Source: JBCBKL01 sp038521825 (GTDB taxonomy: Bacteria; Pseudomonadota; Alphaproteobacteria; Rhodobacterales; Rhodobacteraceae). From it: a stretch of DNA of 64,000 bases. Position numbers and translations under genes: made by a program. The stretch lies in contig JBCBKL010000006.1 in NCBI GenBank assembly GCA_038521825.1, positions 102,536 to 166,535 on the forward strand. The letters are read 5' to 3'. A model generated the notes under the pieces. The model ran no database searches. It saw only the letters and a program-made list of their open reading frames with translations, and had not been told where the DNA came from. Numbering within the stretch: position 1 is the stretch's first letter; every line of letters begins with the position of its first letter. Positions 45,411 to 54,599 of this stretch are shown one piece after another.

Positions 45411-46233
45411 ATGCAAGTGGTTTTGGACCCATATCTGCCATGCGGCAATCGCGATGATGAACGGAGCTATGCTGAGCTTCGCCGCGAGTTCCTGCGCTAT
45501 TTTGACGAGGGATGGGACATTACCATCGGGGCAGATCGGGTTTTCTGGGGTGTCGTCGAGTCCGTTAATAAGATGGATGTGATCAACCAACGGGACGGTC
45601 CGGAGAACGCGGATCTCGACAAAAGGCTGGGCCGTTCCATGCTGCGTTTTTCAGCGCAGATCAACACCGGTAACTTCGACGTCTTTTATTTCCCCTGCTT
45701 CCCCTAAAGAGAGTTCGCCGGTGTCGACAGTCGTCTGCGCGAACCGTTCCCAGTCGATGAAAGCACCGCAACATTCGAACGGGACAGTGATGAGACGACG
45801 GACGATTATGCGCTGCGCTACTCCAACCGTTCTGGTGGCTTTGATGGCGGCGTCAGTTACTTTCACTGCAAGCGCGTAATCCACGTCTTGATTTGAACTC
45901 GTCGCGGGCGGTGTTTGAGCCGTTCTATCAAAGCCAGACTCAACTGGGCCTCGATGTTCAATTCACATCTGATGCCTGGCTCTTGAAACTAGAAGCGGCC
46001 CAGGTTTAGCTCGGCGACGACATACTTCTCGCCGCGATTGGTGGGGTTGCGTACACTTTTTTCGACTTTGCTGGATCCGGCCAGGATCTCGGTTTGATTG
46101 CGGAATACCTGCACGATGGACGCGAACAGGGCATAAGCCCTGCGACCCTATTCGATGGGTTCTGCCATCAGGCATCGCGAGACCTGCATGCGGATGTCGT
46201 AAATCGACCGAACGTTCCGAGGCGCGCTGGGGT
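45411..46233 (+). pseudogene. Outer-membrane protein remnant, two nonsense codons and a frameshift
   Basis: Remnant of an outer-membrane barrel-type protein usually encoded next to the LolA-like protein. Frame one reads ELRREFLRYFDEGWDITIGADRVFWGVVESVNKMDVINQRDG and FDVFYFPCFP, then TAA at 45705-45707, then REFAGVDSRLREPFPVDESTATFERD and ALRYSNRSGGFDGGVSYF. The frame shifts between about 45865 and 45890, after which LGLDVQFTSDAWLLKLEA, TAG at 46007-46009, GDDILLAAIGGVAYTFFDFAGSGQDLGLIAEYLHDG are readable. Signal peptide, N-terminus and C-terminal strands are missing or unreadable. Confidence 0.75.
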
Positions 46234-46381
46234 ATCAATGTTGGAATGCTAGAATTTGGGGTCCTAGAGGCTGGTTTGGACCATGTGAGGCTACATGGAG
46301 GTTCCTGCGTGGGAACCGCTCATCTGCACCACCAACGCGGCACATTCCGACAACAAAAACCATCCGGCATCTATGGGTTGG

Positions 46382-46405
46382 GGTGGCACGGTTTCCCGTG
46401 CCACC
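46382..46405 (-). terminator. Hairpin downstream of RTX gene
   Basis: GGTGGCACGG (46382-46391), loop of 4 (GAAA on the minus strand), CCGTGCCACC (46396-46405): a perfect 10-bp stem starting 16 bp after the stop of the RTX gene. It lacks a T-run on the minus strand, so it may stabilise the 3' end rather than terminate by itself. Confidence 0.5.
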
Positions 46406-46420
46406 GGTGCTTGTTCTGAC

Positions 46421-48289
46421 TTAAAAGATGAAGTCGTCTTCGGTGATCTGATCCATGGTCGTGTTCTGAACAAGAACCGTATTGCCCAGATCCAAGGTCA
46501 ACAGAACGTCATTGCCCTGCTGGACAACACCAATGCCCTCTAACCCGGAGAACCCAAAGTCGCTGACGTCGAACCGATCCCTGTTATTCTGGAAATCGGT
46601 GACAACGTCTTCGCTGATCGCTTCGGAGATCTCGGAGAACACGAATACGTCCGACCCACCATTGCCGGTGAATTCGTCGTTCCCCTCGCCACCCTTGAGC
46701 TTGTCCGATCGCCGGCCACCGATGAGCGTGTCGTCACCCGCACCGCCATCGACCAAGCCGTTTACGCGCCCGGATGAGCCGTCAAAGGTATCGTCACCGT
46801 CCGAAAGCACCACGTTTCCAACAATGAGGCCCTTGTTGAGCACATTGACATCACCGCCCGCGTCGCTGGCATCGATTGCGATTTCGTTGGCAACGATCCG
46901 ACCGTGGTTGACGATTTTGCCGCTCAGGCTGACGCCGTCCTCGATCCGAATACCAACAGCGGCATCGCTGTCATTGGTTGCGAAGATGCGGCCGTGGTTG
47001 ATAACATCGCCAACAAAGATCGCGTTTTCGACACCGCTGAAGATCCGGACACCGTCACCGATATCATTCCCTTCGGTCGAGTCGCCGCGACCCCGGATCA
47101 GACCATAGTTCTTCACGTGGGCTGTAACCGCATCGCCATCCTCGTCACCGGTTTGCAACGAAACTGCAGAACCATCATTGCCGCGCCCGGCGTCGATCAG
47201 GCCCGACTTGTGATTGACGATTTTGTAGTTGTCGGCCGTCCCGTCGGCATAGACGGTTCCGTTGCGTTGATCGTCGGTGCCGGTAATGCGCCCGTAGTTT
47301 TCAAGCTCGACGCCAGAGCCGTCGATGTTCACGGCGCGACTATCGCTTTGAATTCGGCCTTCATTGACGACATGCGCGCTGTGCACGGCATTTCCAAAGT
47401 ACAAACCGTCGGTTTCACCAAAGATCCGACCCGTGTTGACGACCTTGCCGTGAAAGCTCAGCCCGTCCGACACCTCGATACCACGCGCGCTGTTCGAAAT
47501 GATCTGCCCGTCGTTCTTGAGATCACCCTTGAAGGATGTCCCGCCGCCTTCGAGGCCGGAAAACAGACGAATGCCGTCACCGTTCGTGTTCAGGCCTTCG
47601 GGTGCCTCACCACGGCCGACAATGCGGCCATAGTTTTCGATCGTGGCCTCAACAGCCTCGCCCGCTTCATCACCCAGTTCGAACGAAACGCCAGCACCGT
47701 TGTTGCCACGGCCAGCATCGATCAGCCCATTTTCATAGTTGATGACCGTGATGTCCTCGGCCTCGTTGTCGGCGTAGATCGTGCCGTTTCGCTGATCGCC
47801 CGTGCCCAGGATTGCGCCGTAGTTCAACACGGTTGCGCCAGATCCCAGGATATCGACGGCCCGACTGTCGCTCGTGACCTTACCGAAGTTGGCGAGAACA
47901 GCGCTGTTACCCGTAAGCCGCACTCCATTGACGCCGCCAGAGATTGAGCCTGCATTCAGGATAAGGGCGTTGTCACCGCTTGCGTCGACGCCGTCTTGCT
48001 CGCCTTTGACGGCACCCCCGGGGAAAACGGCCAACAGGCCATTGTCGCCTGACATGTCGACGGCCGGCGCGATGCCATCGGCCTGCGCCTTGCCGTAGAC
48101 GAGGAAATTGGCGTCGTCGTCGTCCAGCGTAACGACAGGGTCGTTCTTGACCGAGGTTTTGTCGCCTGGACCCAAGACCAGCGTCGACCCGGGGCCGTCG
48201 CTGTTTCGGGGCTGGTTGTCTCCGTCAGGAATGATCGTGACGTCGAATGCGTCGAGAAGTCTTGAAACGAATTCATTGGGCAATGGCAT
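46421..48289 (-). CDS. Secreted RTX-type protein with duplicated beta-strand repeats
   Basis: 622-residue protein without an N-terminal signal peptide. Residues about 95-500 are strand-rich repeats of the kind VxNYGRIxGxG, suggesting a beta-helix. A unit at about 129-290 is repeated at 304-466 (SDSRAV, NYG, DQRNGT, GLIDAGRGN and GKVVNTGRIF/GKIVNHGRIV align at an offset of 175-176 residues). Residues 514-550 hold RTX calcium-binding nonapeptides (GGAGDDTL, GGEGNDEF, GNGGSDVFVF), and the C-terminal region with DFQNNRDRFDVSDFGF is typical of type I secretion substrates. AGAGGA precedes the ATG. No type I secretion genes are in the window. Function could be adhesin or enzyme. Confidence 0.88.
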   Translation of the reverse strand: MPLPNEFVSRLLDAFDVTIIPDGDNQPRNSDGPGSTLVLGPGDKTSVKNDPVVTLDDDDANFLVYGKAQADGIAPAVDMSGDNGLLAVFPGGAVKGEQDGVDASGDNALILNAGSISGGVNGVRLTGNSAVLANFGKVTSDSRAVDILGSGATVLNYGAILGTGDQRNGTIYADNEAEDITVINYENGLIDAGRGNNGAGVSFELGDEAGEAVEATIENYGRIVGRGEAPEGLNTNGDGIRLFSGLEGGGTSFKGDLKNDGQIISNSARGIEVSDGLSFHGKVVNTGRIFGETDGLYFGNAVHSAHVVNEGRIQSDSRAVNIDGSGVELENYGRITGTDDQRNGTVYADGTADNYKIVNHKSGLIDAGRGNDGSAVSLQTGDEDGDAVTAHVKNYGLIRGRGDSTEGNDIGDGVRIFSGVENAIFVGDVINHGRIFATNDSDAAVGIRIEDGVSLSGKIVNHGRIVANEIAIDASDAGGDVNVLNKGLIVGNVVLSDGDDTFDGSSGRVNGLVDGGAGDDTLIGGRRSDKLKGGEGNDEFTGNGGSDVFVFSEISEAISEDVVTDFQNNRDRFDVSDFGFSGLEGIGVVQQGNDVLLTLDLGNTVLVQNTTMDQITEDDFIF

Positions 48290-48516
48290 GTAATGTTCCT
48301 CTCAAATGGATCGAAATGGAAAGAACCGTTCTTTGCTGACCGGCTCATTAATCGGACTAGGGGAGGAACAGGACCGAGCGTGAGAGCCAGTTATGCAGAG
48401 GGCCTATTCACTTCTGTCGGTAGAACAATCAGGGCCGCATACAAGCCATGCTGGCGACCGGTGGGGTCGCCAGAAACATTCTCTAATCCAGAGACTTTGT
48501 GCCCGTTGGCCTTAAG
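48290..48516. other. Gap upstream of RTX gene
   Basis: About 230 bp between the RTX gene and the end of the LysR gene, both on the minus strand. It should contain the RTX promoter. No terminator hairpin for lysR or repeat stood out. Confidence 0.4.
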
Positions 48517-49419
48517 TCAGGCCACCTGCGGCAGGGCGGCGGGTGTCGCGAAAGTGCGCTTGGCGGCATTTTCGGTGAACTTCTTTATCGTGACAACACG
48601 CGGACAGTTCCGAAGATCTTGTCTGGTGAGCAACCAAACCGGGACCCGCACCTCGAATACCCTCTCCGAAATGCGCATCAGGTCAGATCCTTCCCCGACC
48701 AGATAAGGTGGCAAAGGTACGATCCCCATGCCGGCCTCTGCCGCATTGACTTGTGCCATCAGGCTATCGCAGGCGACGGCCGTTTCGGCATCACTGGTCA
48801 ATTCCCGCAGCACTTGGTTCTGATCGACATTTTGCAGCCGGCCTGTGCCCCTGATGATAAGATGCTTTCCCAATTCTTCGGGATGTTGCGGTATCGGATA
48901 CTTTGCGAAGTAAGACCGGGACCCATAAAGATGAAACGGCACGCTCGCCACTTTCTTGCCGACCAAGTTTTCGTCGGTGGGATTCCCCATACGAAGCGCA
49001 AGGTCGGCGTCGCCCGCTGAAAGGTTGAGCATCTCGATCGATAACATCAATTGAATGTCGAGGTCTGGGTGTTCTCGTTTGATTTTCTGAAGCCGTGGTA
49101 CCAGCCAATGGGCACCTAGTCCGTCGGGCGCCGTCAGTTTTATCTGACCGACGATCTGATTGGAAGCCGTGGCGATCCGGTCCGAAATACAGCGGGCTGC
49201 TCCGGCCATCTGCTCGGCTTGATCGAAGATGGCGTGCCCCAAATCGGTCAACGCGTAACCTTGGTTTAAACGGTTGAACAAGCGCGCACCCAGATCCTCT
49301 TCAAGATCTCGTATGCGTCGGCCTACTGTCGGTTGGGAAACACGCAAAACACGGGCGGCCTGGGTCAGGCTCCCTGCCTTTGCAACTGCATGAAAGAATC
49401 TTACCTCGTCCCAGTTCAT
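48517..49419 (-). CDS. LysR-family transcriptional regulator
   Basis: 300-residue regulator starting at ATG 49419 with GGAG upstream; a longer frame to 49542 lacks support. The helix-turn-helix is at residues 1-55 (MNWDEVRFFHAVAKAGSLTQAARVLRVSQPTVGRRIRDLEEDLGARLF). The effector domain contains KLTAPDGLGAHWLVPRL and DLALRMGNPTDENLVGKKV. It is of the general LysR type with a near-complete MNWDxVRxFxAVAxAGSL start. The RTX gene lies immediately downstream on the same strand, so regulation of that gene is possible but unproven. Confidence 0.93.
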   Translation of the reverse strand: MNWDEVRFFHAVAKAGSLTQAARVLRVSQPTVGRRIRDLEEDLGARLFNRLNQGYALTDLGHAIFDQAEQMAGAARCISDRIATASNQIVGQIKLTAPDGLGAHWLVPRLQKIKREHPDLDIQLMLSIEMLNLSAGDADLALRMGNPTDENLVGKKVASVPFHLYGSRSYFAKYPIPQHPEELGKHLIIRGTGRLQNVDQNQVLRELTSDAETAVACDSLMAQVNAAEAGMGIVPLPPYLVGEGSDLMRISERVFEVRVPVWLLTRQDLRNCPRVVTIKKFTENAAKRTFATPAALPQVA

Positions 49420-49690
49420 GACGTTTCTCCGCTCAAAAATGTCATTGGCTGCCGGGTGTCGAAATCCGGTTTTCCGCTTTGTGCTGACAAAATTGATAAA
49501 TCCTGCCCGACCGAGGCACTTGTGATGTCGGTCACGGCTCACGCTTTTGTGCGCCGTGAGGGTGCGGTTTCGACTCTGTGGTTTGGACTTCTTTGATCGA
49601 TTCCACTCGTCAGTTCGAGTGCTGCCCGTGCCCCTACCAGATGGCTGCTGGCACCGCGATCTCGCAGTACGTAGACGGCTATTCGCGTTA
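49420..49690. other. Gap between LysR gene and hydrolase gene
   Basis: About 270 bp. It contains a hairpin CTCACG-N11-CGTGAG near 49540 and no supported gene. The two flanking genes are on the same strand. Confidence 0.35.
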
Positions 49691-50827
49691 TCAGATGGTG
49701 TGGAGATTCCAACTCGTCCGGTCGGACATCGAAAGACCCGCTATCGCCTTGCTCCAAGCCTGAACGATCAAGTTGTGAGATGCGCCCGGGGCAATCTGGG
49801 GCAAAGTCTCAGTCTGTCCCGAGGTGAAGAGATCGACCACCGCCTGTTGCACCATACGGTTGCGGGGCAGGGCGCCATGAGCCACCCCCGGCGCATACCA
49901 TCTTGCAACACCGGCAAGATGGCTGGTCTGCCAAGGCACGCGGCCATCGCCTGCGATAGTGGTCAGGATTTGCAATCCGGACCGTGTGGCCCTGAGACCG
50001 ATTGGCGTTGCGGCAGCCTGACCAGAGATCATCACGATGCGCCCTGCATCCTCTTTCCGCAGAACCATGTCCTGTCTTAGTTTCCGGGCGGCTTGAAGCG
50101 CCTGTGCTGGCGGAGGTGCCCACCCGGCTGGCGTCACCGCTTCCAGCGGTTCCCACGAATGCTGCTGCAAATAGTCCGTACCCCAACCAGAGGGCAGCAG
50201 CTCGAGAAACCCGGGCAGCTGGCTCAGCAAGGCAAGCGTTGATGCAGCGGCACTTGATCCAAGGCAGGTCCGCAAGGTGCGGATCACCGGCCCCAACCCC
50301 AGCAGCGTCCGTACGATCGACATGGAGCCACCATTGGGTGTCCCCAGCATCGTCAGCAGCACACCGGGTTGGGCATTGCACAAACGTACCCACGTGTCGC
50401 GATGCCGCGTGATCATGACCCGGGCAAGCATTCCGCCCATCGAATGACCGAGGAAACGAACGGGTTGGCCCGATCCTTCCAGCCTGGACGATACGAGCCG
50501 GACAGCTTGATCGAGGTGACGCGCTTCATCCGCCAAAGAGCGACGCCAATCGTAGGCAAACTCGATCACATCGGCTGTTTGGCGCAAACGGGCGGACAGA
50601 GCGGAGTAAGGTCCATTCACTAAACTCGACGGCAGAATGCCGCAGCAATCAATTGCGAGGTTTGTCGCCCCGCTCGCAACAAGGCTGACCGGCGATGGCC
50701 AAATCTCGCGGCCGTCGCAAACAAGCCGGCTGCCCATCAATCCGGGCAGCAAAAACACGACAGGTCGCTTGCCCGAAATCCTTTGAATTTGTGAATAAAT
50801 ATCTTGCCGCATCAACTTCGGCCTCAC
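49691..50827 (-). CDS. Alpha/beta hydrolase, lipase/LCAT-like
   Basis: 378-residue putative hydrolase. The nucleophile motif GHSMGGMLARV lies at about residues 127-137, the oxyanion strand near VVFLLPGLMGSRL (23-35), the acid probably Asp in IAGDGRVPWQT, and the catalytic His probably in GVAHGALPRNR. FAYDWRRSLADEARHLDQAV before the nucleophile resembles the lecithin-cholesterol acyltransferase/PGAP1-type lipases. Start at M1 or at Met6 (50812). The substrate is unknown. No signal peptide is clear. Confidence 0.85.
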   Translation of the reverse strand: MRPKLMRQDIYSQIQRISGKRPVVFLLPGLMGSRLVCDGREIWPSPVSLVASGATNLAIDCCGILPSSLVNGPYSALSARLRQTADVIEFAYDWRRSLADEARHLDQAVRLVSSRLEGSGQPVRFLGHSMGGMLARVMITRHRDTWVRLCNAQPGVLLTMLGTPNGGSMSIVRTLLGLGPVIRTLRTCLGSSAAASTLALLSQLPGFLELLPSGWGTDYLQQHSWEPLEAVTPAGWAPPPAQALQAARKLRQDMVLRKEDAGRIVMISGQAAATPIGLRATRSGLQILTTIAGDGRVPWQTSHLAGVARWYAPGVAHGALPRNRMVQQAVVDLFTSGQTETLPQIAPGASHNLIVQAWSKAIAGLSMSDRTSWNLHTI

Positions 50828-51338
50828 TTTTTATAATCACCTTGCTGCCAGATGGCGGCAGGCGCCGGACAGTCGGAGCAAACTCCGACCATCCGGTTAC
50901 CATTCAACACGGGACCAAGTACCCTATCGCCTGATGCTCGCCAGGGAGCCGAAACCGATTCACGTCCAAAGACGCTGCCCCGGGAATTGAGGCCACTCAC
51001 GGAATATGCCTGTAATTGGCTTTCGGTTCCGACGCCCTGGTTCCTTTTGAGCGTGACTTAACCCTGGGTCAGCCAAGGCCGCAAAAACAGCTGGAGAGGG
51101 TGATTTACGGGAAAATTTGCGATTTTTTAACGATCAATAACGGAAGCGGTCCTTTGCTGACGCCGTGTTGCGACAAAACGGTGGTGGCAAACTCACGAAA
51201 TGGTGGACATACTTTGCCCGCGCCTTCGACGGTACTGGTCAGCGCATCCCAAATAAAGTTTTGCTTCTTCTGAAGGCCAAGGTCCGATAAAAGGGGCAAA
51301 TGAAGCTACGTTTGCCTCGCCCAGCCGTCACGACGTGA
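50828..51338. other. 511-bp region without supported gene
   Basis: Mixed composition with AT-rich patches near 50790-50835 and 51110-51140. A 64-codon frame (51105-51299, minus) has no ribosome-binding site or recognised motif. No clear repeat or terminator is seen. Confidence 0.45.
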
Positions 51339-52409
51339 CTAAGCGTCTATTATAGCCGACAGGATCGCCGCTTCGGCATCCTTGGTGTCCGCGGTGCCGC
51401 CCAGATCCCGCGTTCGCGTTTCCGCCTGTTCCATGCTGCGTTCTACAGCATGGATCAGAGCGTCGGCGGCCTTGGATTCGCCCAGATGGTCAAGCATCAT
51501 CGAGGCGCTCCACACCGCCGCGATTGGATTTGCCAACCCTTCGCCAGCGATATCGGGTGCCGATCCGTGAACAGGCTCGAACATCGAAGGGTGCGTGCGT
51601 TCCGGGTTGATGTTGGCAGAGGGCGCGATCCCGATTGAGCCTGCCAAGGCCGGACCCAGATCCGACAGGATATCGCCGAAGAGGTTGGATCCGACGACCA
51701 CATCGAACCAATCGGGGTGCTGAACGAAATGAGCGGTCAGGATATCGATATGAAACTGGCTAGTTTTGATGTCCGGATGCCGCGCCGATGCTGCCGCGAA
51801 CCGTTCGTCCCAGAATGGCATGGTGTGCACGATACCGTTCGATTTGGTGGCAGAGGTGACAAGCCGCCGGGGACGGGTCGCGGCCAGCTCAAAGGCATAA
51901 TCCATGATCCGATCGACGCCGCGCCGGGTAAAGATAGCTTCTTGAATGGCGACCTCATGATCGGTGCCATGGTAGAGCCGCCCGCCTGCCTCAGAATACT
52001 CGCCCTCGACGTTTTCGCGCACGACGATGAAATCGATGTCTTCGGGGCCGCGGCCGGCAAGCGGGCTTTGCACGCCTCGCAGCAGCCGAACAGGCCGGAT
52101 ATTGGCGTACTGATTCATCTGACGTCTGATCGGAATGAGCAAACCCCAGAGTGAGATATGATCGGGCACCCCGGGCCATCCGACAGCGCCGAGATAAATC
52201 GCGTCGTGGGCGCCCAAGCGGTCCATCGCGTCGTCGGGCATCATTGCGCCAGTTTCTTCGTACCGCTTGCAGGACCAGTCGAAAACTTCCCACTCGACCG
52301 CGAAGCCAAATTTGTCGGCAACCGCGTCGACTGCCCGCTGCCCGACCGGGATCACCTCTGTCCCGATCCCATCTCCGGGAATGGTCGCGATTCTGTAACG
52401 ATTGATCAT
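51339..52409 (-). CDS. Tartrate dehydrogenase-type (isocitrate/isopropylmalate dehydrogenase family)
   Basis: 356-residue NAD-dependent beta-decarboxylating dehydrogenase. Seen: YRIATIPGDGIGTEVIPVGQRAVDAV at the start, DAIYLGAVGWPGVPDHISLWGLLIPIRRQMNQYANIRPVRLL, the substrate motif IDFIVVRENVEGEYSEAGGR, SATKSNGIVHTMPFWDE, DVVVGSNLFGDILSDLGPALAGSIGIAPSANINPE and MFEPVHGSAPDIAGEG. The combination YSEAGGR and SLWGLLIPIRR matches tartrate dehydrogenase rather than LeuB or Icd. Transcribed alone; no tartrate transporter is near. Confidence 0.9.
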   Translation of the reverse strand: MINRYRIATIPGDGIGTEVIPVGQRAVDAVADKFGFAVEWEVFDWSCKRYEETGAMMPDDAMDRLGAHDAIYLGAVGWPGVPDHISLWGLLIPIRRQMNQYANIRPVRLLRGVQSPLAGRGPEDIDFIVVRENVEGEYSEAGGRLYHGTDHEVAIQEAIFTRRGVDRIMDYAFELAATRPRRLVTSATKSNGIVHTMPFWDERFAAASARHPDIKTSQFHIDILTAHFVQHPDWFDVVVGSNLFGDILSDLGPALAGSIGIAPSANINPERTHPSMFEPVHGSAPDIAGEGLANPIAAVWSASMMLDHLGESKAADALIHAVERSMEQAETRTRDLGGTADTKDAEAAILSAIIDA

Positions 52410-52607
52410 TGAAACAATTCTCCCGAAAGGTCGTTGAATACGGCCCAGACGTGGGGTTTCATCTGCATTTGCAGTTGGCTTGCAGGCACCGCTTGCGTCC
52501 CCGCGCCGAACATCCGTCTAGATCGTGATTAGATCGTCAAAATCCCCCAGCTTTCATTGACCTGAACGGTAAACAGATGGTTGCCTGCAGGAAAGGGGGG
52601 CTGATCT

Positions 52608-54563
52608 ATGGTCAAAGAAACTGGCACTGATCCAACGGATCCATATCTGGACTGGGCATTCTTTTTGCAGGATCGTGACAAAGCGCGGACATTCGAAGGC
52701 GAACCGTGGGAACCGGTTCTCGTGCAACCTCTGACCGACCGGTTCTTTGCCGAAGCCGAGGAAGACGGAAATATCCTCGTGGATCCTTATGAGTTGGAGC
52801 TGGGCAAACTGCTTAGGGAGTACGGGGGTAGGCTGGCACCGATCTTCATTTACCGCGTTCGGGGCTATGCACGCCTTGACGCACTCTACGAGGTACTATT
52901 GCGTGGCTTGCCATCAGAGAAATCAAAAGGCCAAGCAGCCTATGCCGTTGAAGCCGAACCGCCATTGTTGGCGGTCATAGACGATGGTCTTGGCTTTTTG
53001 AACGAGCGCTTTCAACGAATGGAACCGGGCGGCATGCAGACGCGGGTCGAGGCGATCTGGATCCAGTCGGTCAAACAAAATCCGCCGCCTTATGGCTCCT
53101 TTGGTGGCATGATTTTTGGGCGGGAATTGAGCAAGGCCGATATTCAGGCCCGCATCGGCCGCCCTGATGAAAGACGGGCCTACAAAGAGCTGAATGAACC
53201 GGTCTTTGCCGCCGACACCGTCAGGACTGTCGAGCAGGCTGAAAGCCATGGCAGCCATATTATGGATCTGGCGGGAGGTGGCGACCCATATGACCCGGCT
53301 GATCCCATGCGGAATGTCCCGGTTGTCGGTGTGCAGCTGCCTCCGCAGATCGTCGATGATACATCGGGCATGCGCATGGTCCCGCATATCATGCAAGCGA
53401 TGCACTGGATTCTTCTAAAGGCGATTCAGCTGGGCAAATCCCATATTGTCGTAAATTTAAGTTTTGGCGTAACGGCCGGGCCCAAGGACGGGACCAGCCT
53501 GTTTTCCACCCACACCGAGTTCCTGATCAATGTCGCGCAGCTTTTTGGCATCCGGCTCGATGTGGTCGTTCCGTTTGGAAACGACTTTGAAAGCCGTCAG
53601 GTCGCTTCAGTCGAGGCGCCGGTCGAGGAAAAGGTCGCTTTGGACATGCATCTGCCGTCTGACGATCGGGCGCCAAGCTATGTCGAGATCCGCCCTGAAG
53701 GAGATCCGGCGGATCTGGGCATTGGATTTGAAGCGCCTGATGGCGCAAATATATCAATCCAGGCGTTACCTGCGAACACGTTCCGCGACATCGTCCATCG
53801 GGGCAGCGTGGTCGGGCGGGTCTACCATATCCCATCTGTGCTTGGCCGTGATCCCTATCTGATGATCGCCTTCGCACCGACTGCGCCCGTTCTCGATGAT
53901 GCACTTCCGGTAAACGGGCAGGGTCCGCTTGTGCAGGCGGGATTGTGGCAGATCGTGCTGGCCAATAGTGGCGCGCAAGCAGTGGCGGTGCGGCTTGAGA
54001 TCCAGCGGGGCGATACCATGCCCGGCTACCGTTTGCGCGGTCGTCAGGCCTATTTCGTTGATCCCCACGGATACGAATACGACATGGGCGATCCACCTCC
54101 GACCGGCGTTGGCAATGAAATGAAGACCAAGGATTACACCCGTCTCGGGGTCGGCGCCTACGTCACCCACCAAGGAACAAACAGCGCGTTTACCGTGGTG
54201 AATGGGGTTGGGGATCAGTTCCATACGGTCGGCGGTGCCTTCCTACGGAAGATTGACCCGACAGTGCCACTTGCCGATCAAGATGAAGCCGTTCCGTCCC
54301 AATACGCGTCATACAATACGCGACCAGGGAGGGGTGATGTCACTGCTGGCGCTCGCAGTGACCATAACCGCGCACTAACGGGCCTGCTTGCATCTGGTGT
54401 CCTGTCCGGCAGTGGCGCCCGTTTCAGCGGGTCCAGCGCCGCTGCCGCAGTAGTCAGCCGCCATCTGGTCGTTCCCGGTAGCGCGGGTGGATTTGAAGAC
54501 GCCAATGCGCCGGGTCGGCTGCCTGAACAGGTTTTGCGCGGTTCGTCCGAGCCACGGGACTAG
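52608..54563 (+). CDS. Divergent subtilisin-like (S8) serine protease with large insertion
   Basis: 651-residue protein with all four subtilase motifs spread out: Asp in LLAVIDDGLGF (D125), His in ESHGSHIMDLAGG (H214), oxyanion Asn in VVVPFGND (N325) and Ser in FSGSSAAAAVVSRHL (S610). Between N325 and S610 lie 285 residues, against about 66 in subtilisin, so a strand-rich domain of about 220 residues is inserted (APVEEKVALDMHLP through GVGAYVTHQGTNSAF). About 115 residues precede the Asp motif; no signal peptide is visible, so it may stay in the cell. Assignment is by motif only; no close relative is recognised. Convergent with the nitroreductase-like gene. Confidence 0.8.
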   Translation: MVKETGTDPTDPYLDWAFFLQDRDKARTFEGEPWEPVLVQPLTDRFFAEAEEDGNILVDPYELELGKLLREYGGRLAPIFIYRVRGYARLDALYEVLLRGLPSEKSKGQAAYAVEAEPPLLAVIDDGLGFLNERFQRMEPGGMQTRVEAIWIQSVKQNPPPYGSFGGMIFGRELSKADIQARIGRPDERRAYKELNEPVFAADTVRTVEQAESHGSHIMDLAGGGDPYDPADPMRNVPVVGVQLPPQIVDDTSGMRMVPHIMQAMHWILLKAIQLGKSHIVVNLSFGVTAGPKDGTSLFSTHTEFLINVAQLFGIRLDVVVPFGNDFESRQVASVEAPVEEKVALDMHLPSDDRAPSYVEIRPEGDPADLGIGFEAPDGANISIQALPANTFRDIVHRGSVVGRVYHIPSVLGRDPYLMIAFAPTAPVLDDALPVNGQGPLVQAGLWQIVLANSGAQAVAVRLEIQRGDTMPGYRLRGRQAYFVDPHGYEYDMGDPPPTGVGNEMKTKDYTRLGVGAYVTHQGTNSAFTVVNGVGDQFHTVGGAFLRKIDPTVPLADQDEAVPSQYASYNTRPGRGDVTAGARSDHNRALTGLLASGVLSGSGARFSGSSAAAAVVSRHLVVPGSAGGFEDANAPGRLPEQVLRGSSEPRD

Positions 54564-54599
54564 GCCCTGGTGGTCAAAGATCGTTCTGAACCAGCTTCG

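Noticed and set aside
46904..47947. Long plus-strand open frame (347 codons) opposite the RTX gene
   Set aside because: The minus-strand RTX frame has clear RTX motifs and a ribosome-binding site. The plus frame comes from the repetitive GC-rich codons and has no start signal or recognisable motif.
51105..51299. 64-codon minus-strand frame (MPLLSDLGLQKK start)
   Set aside because: No ribosome-binding site, no motif, and it lies in a gap with no other sign of coding.
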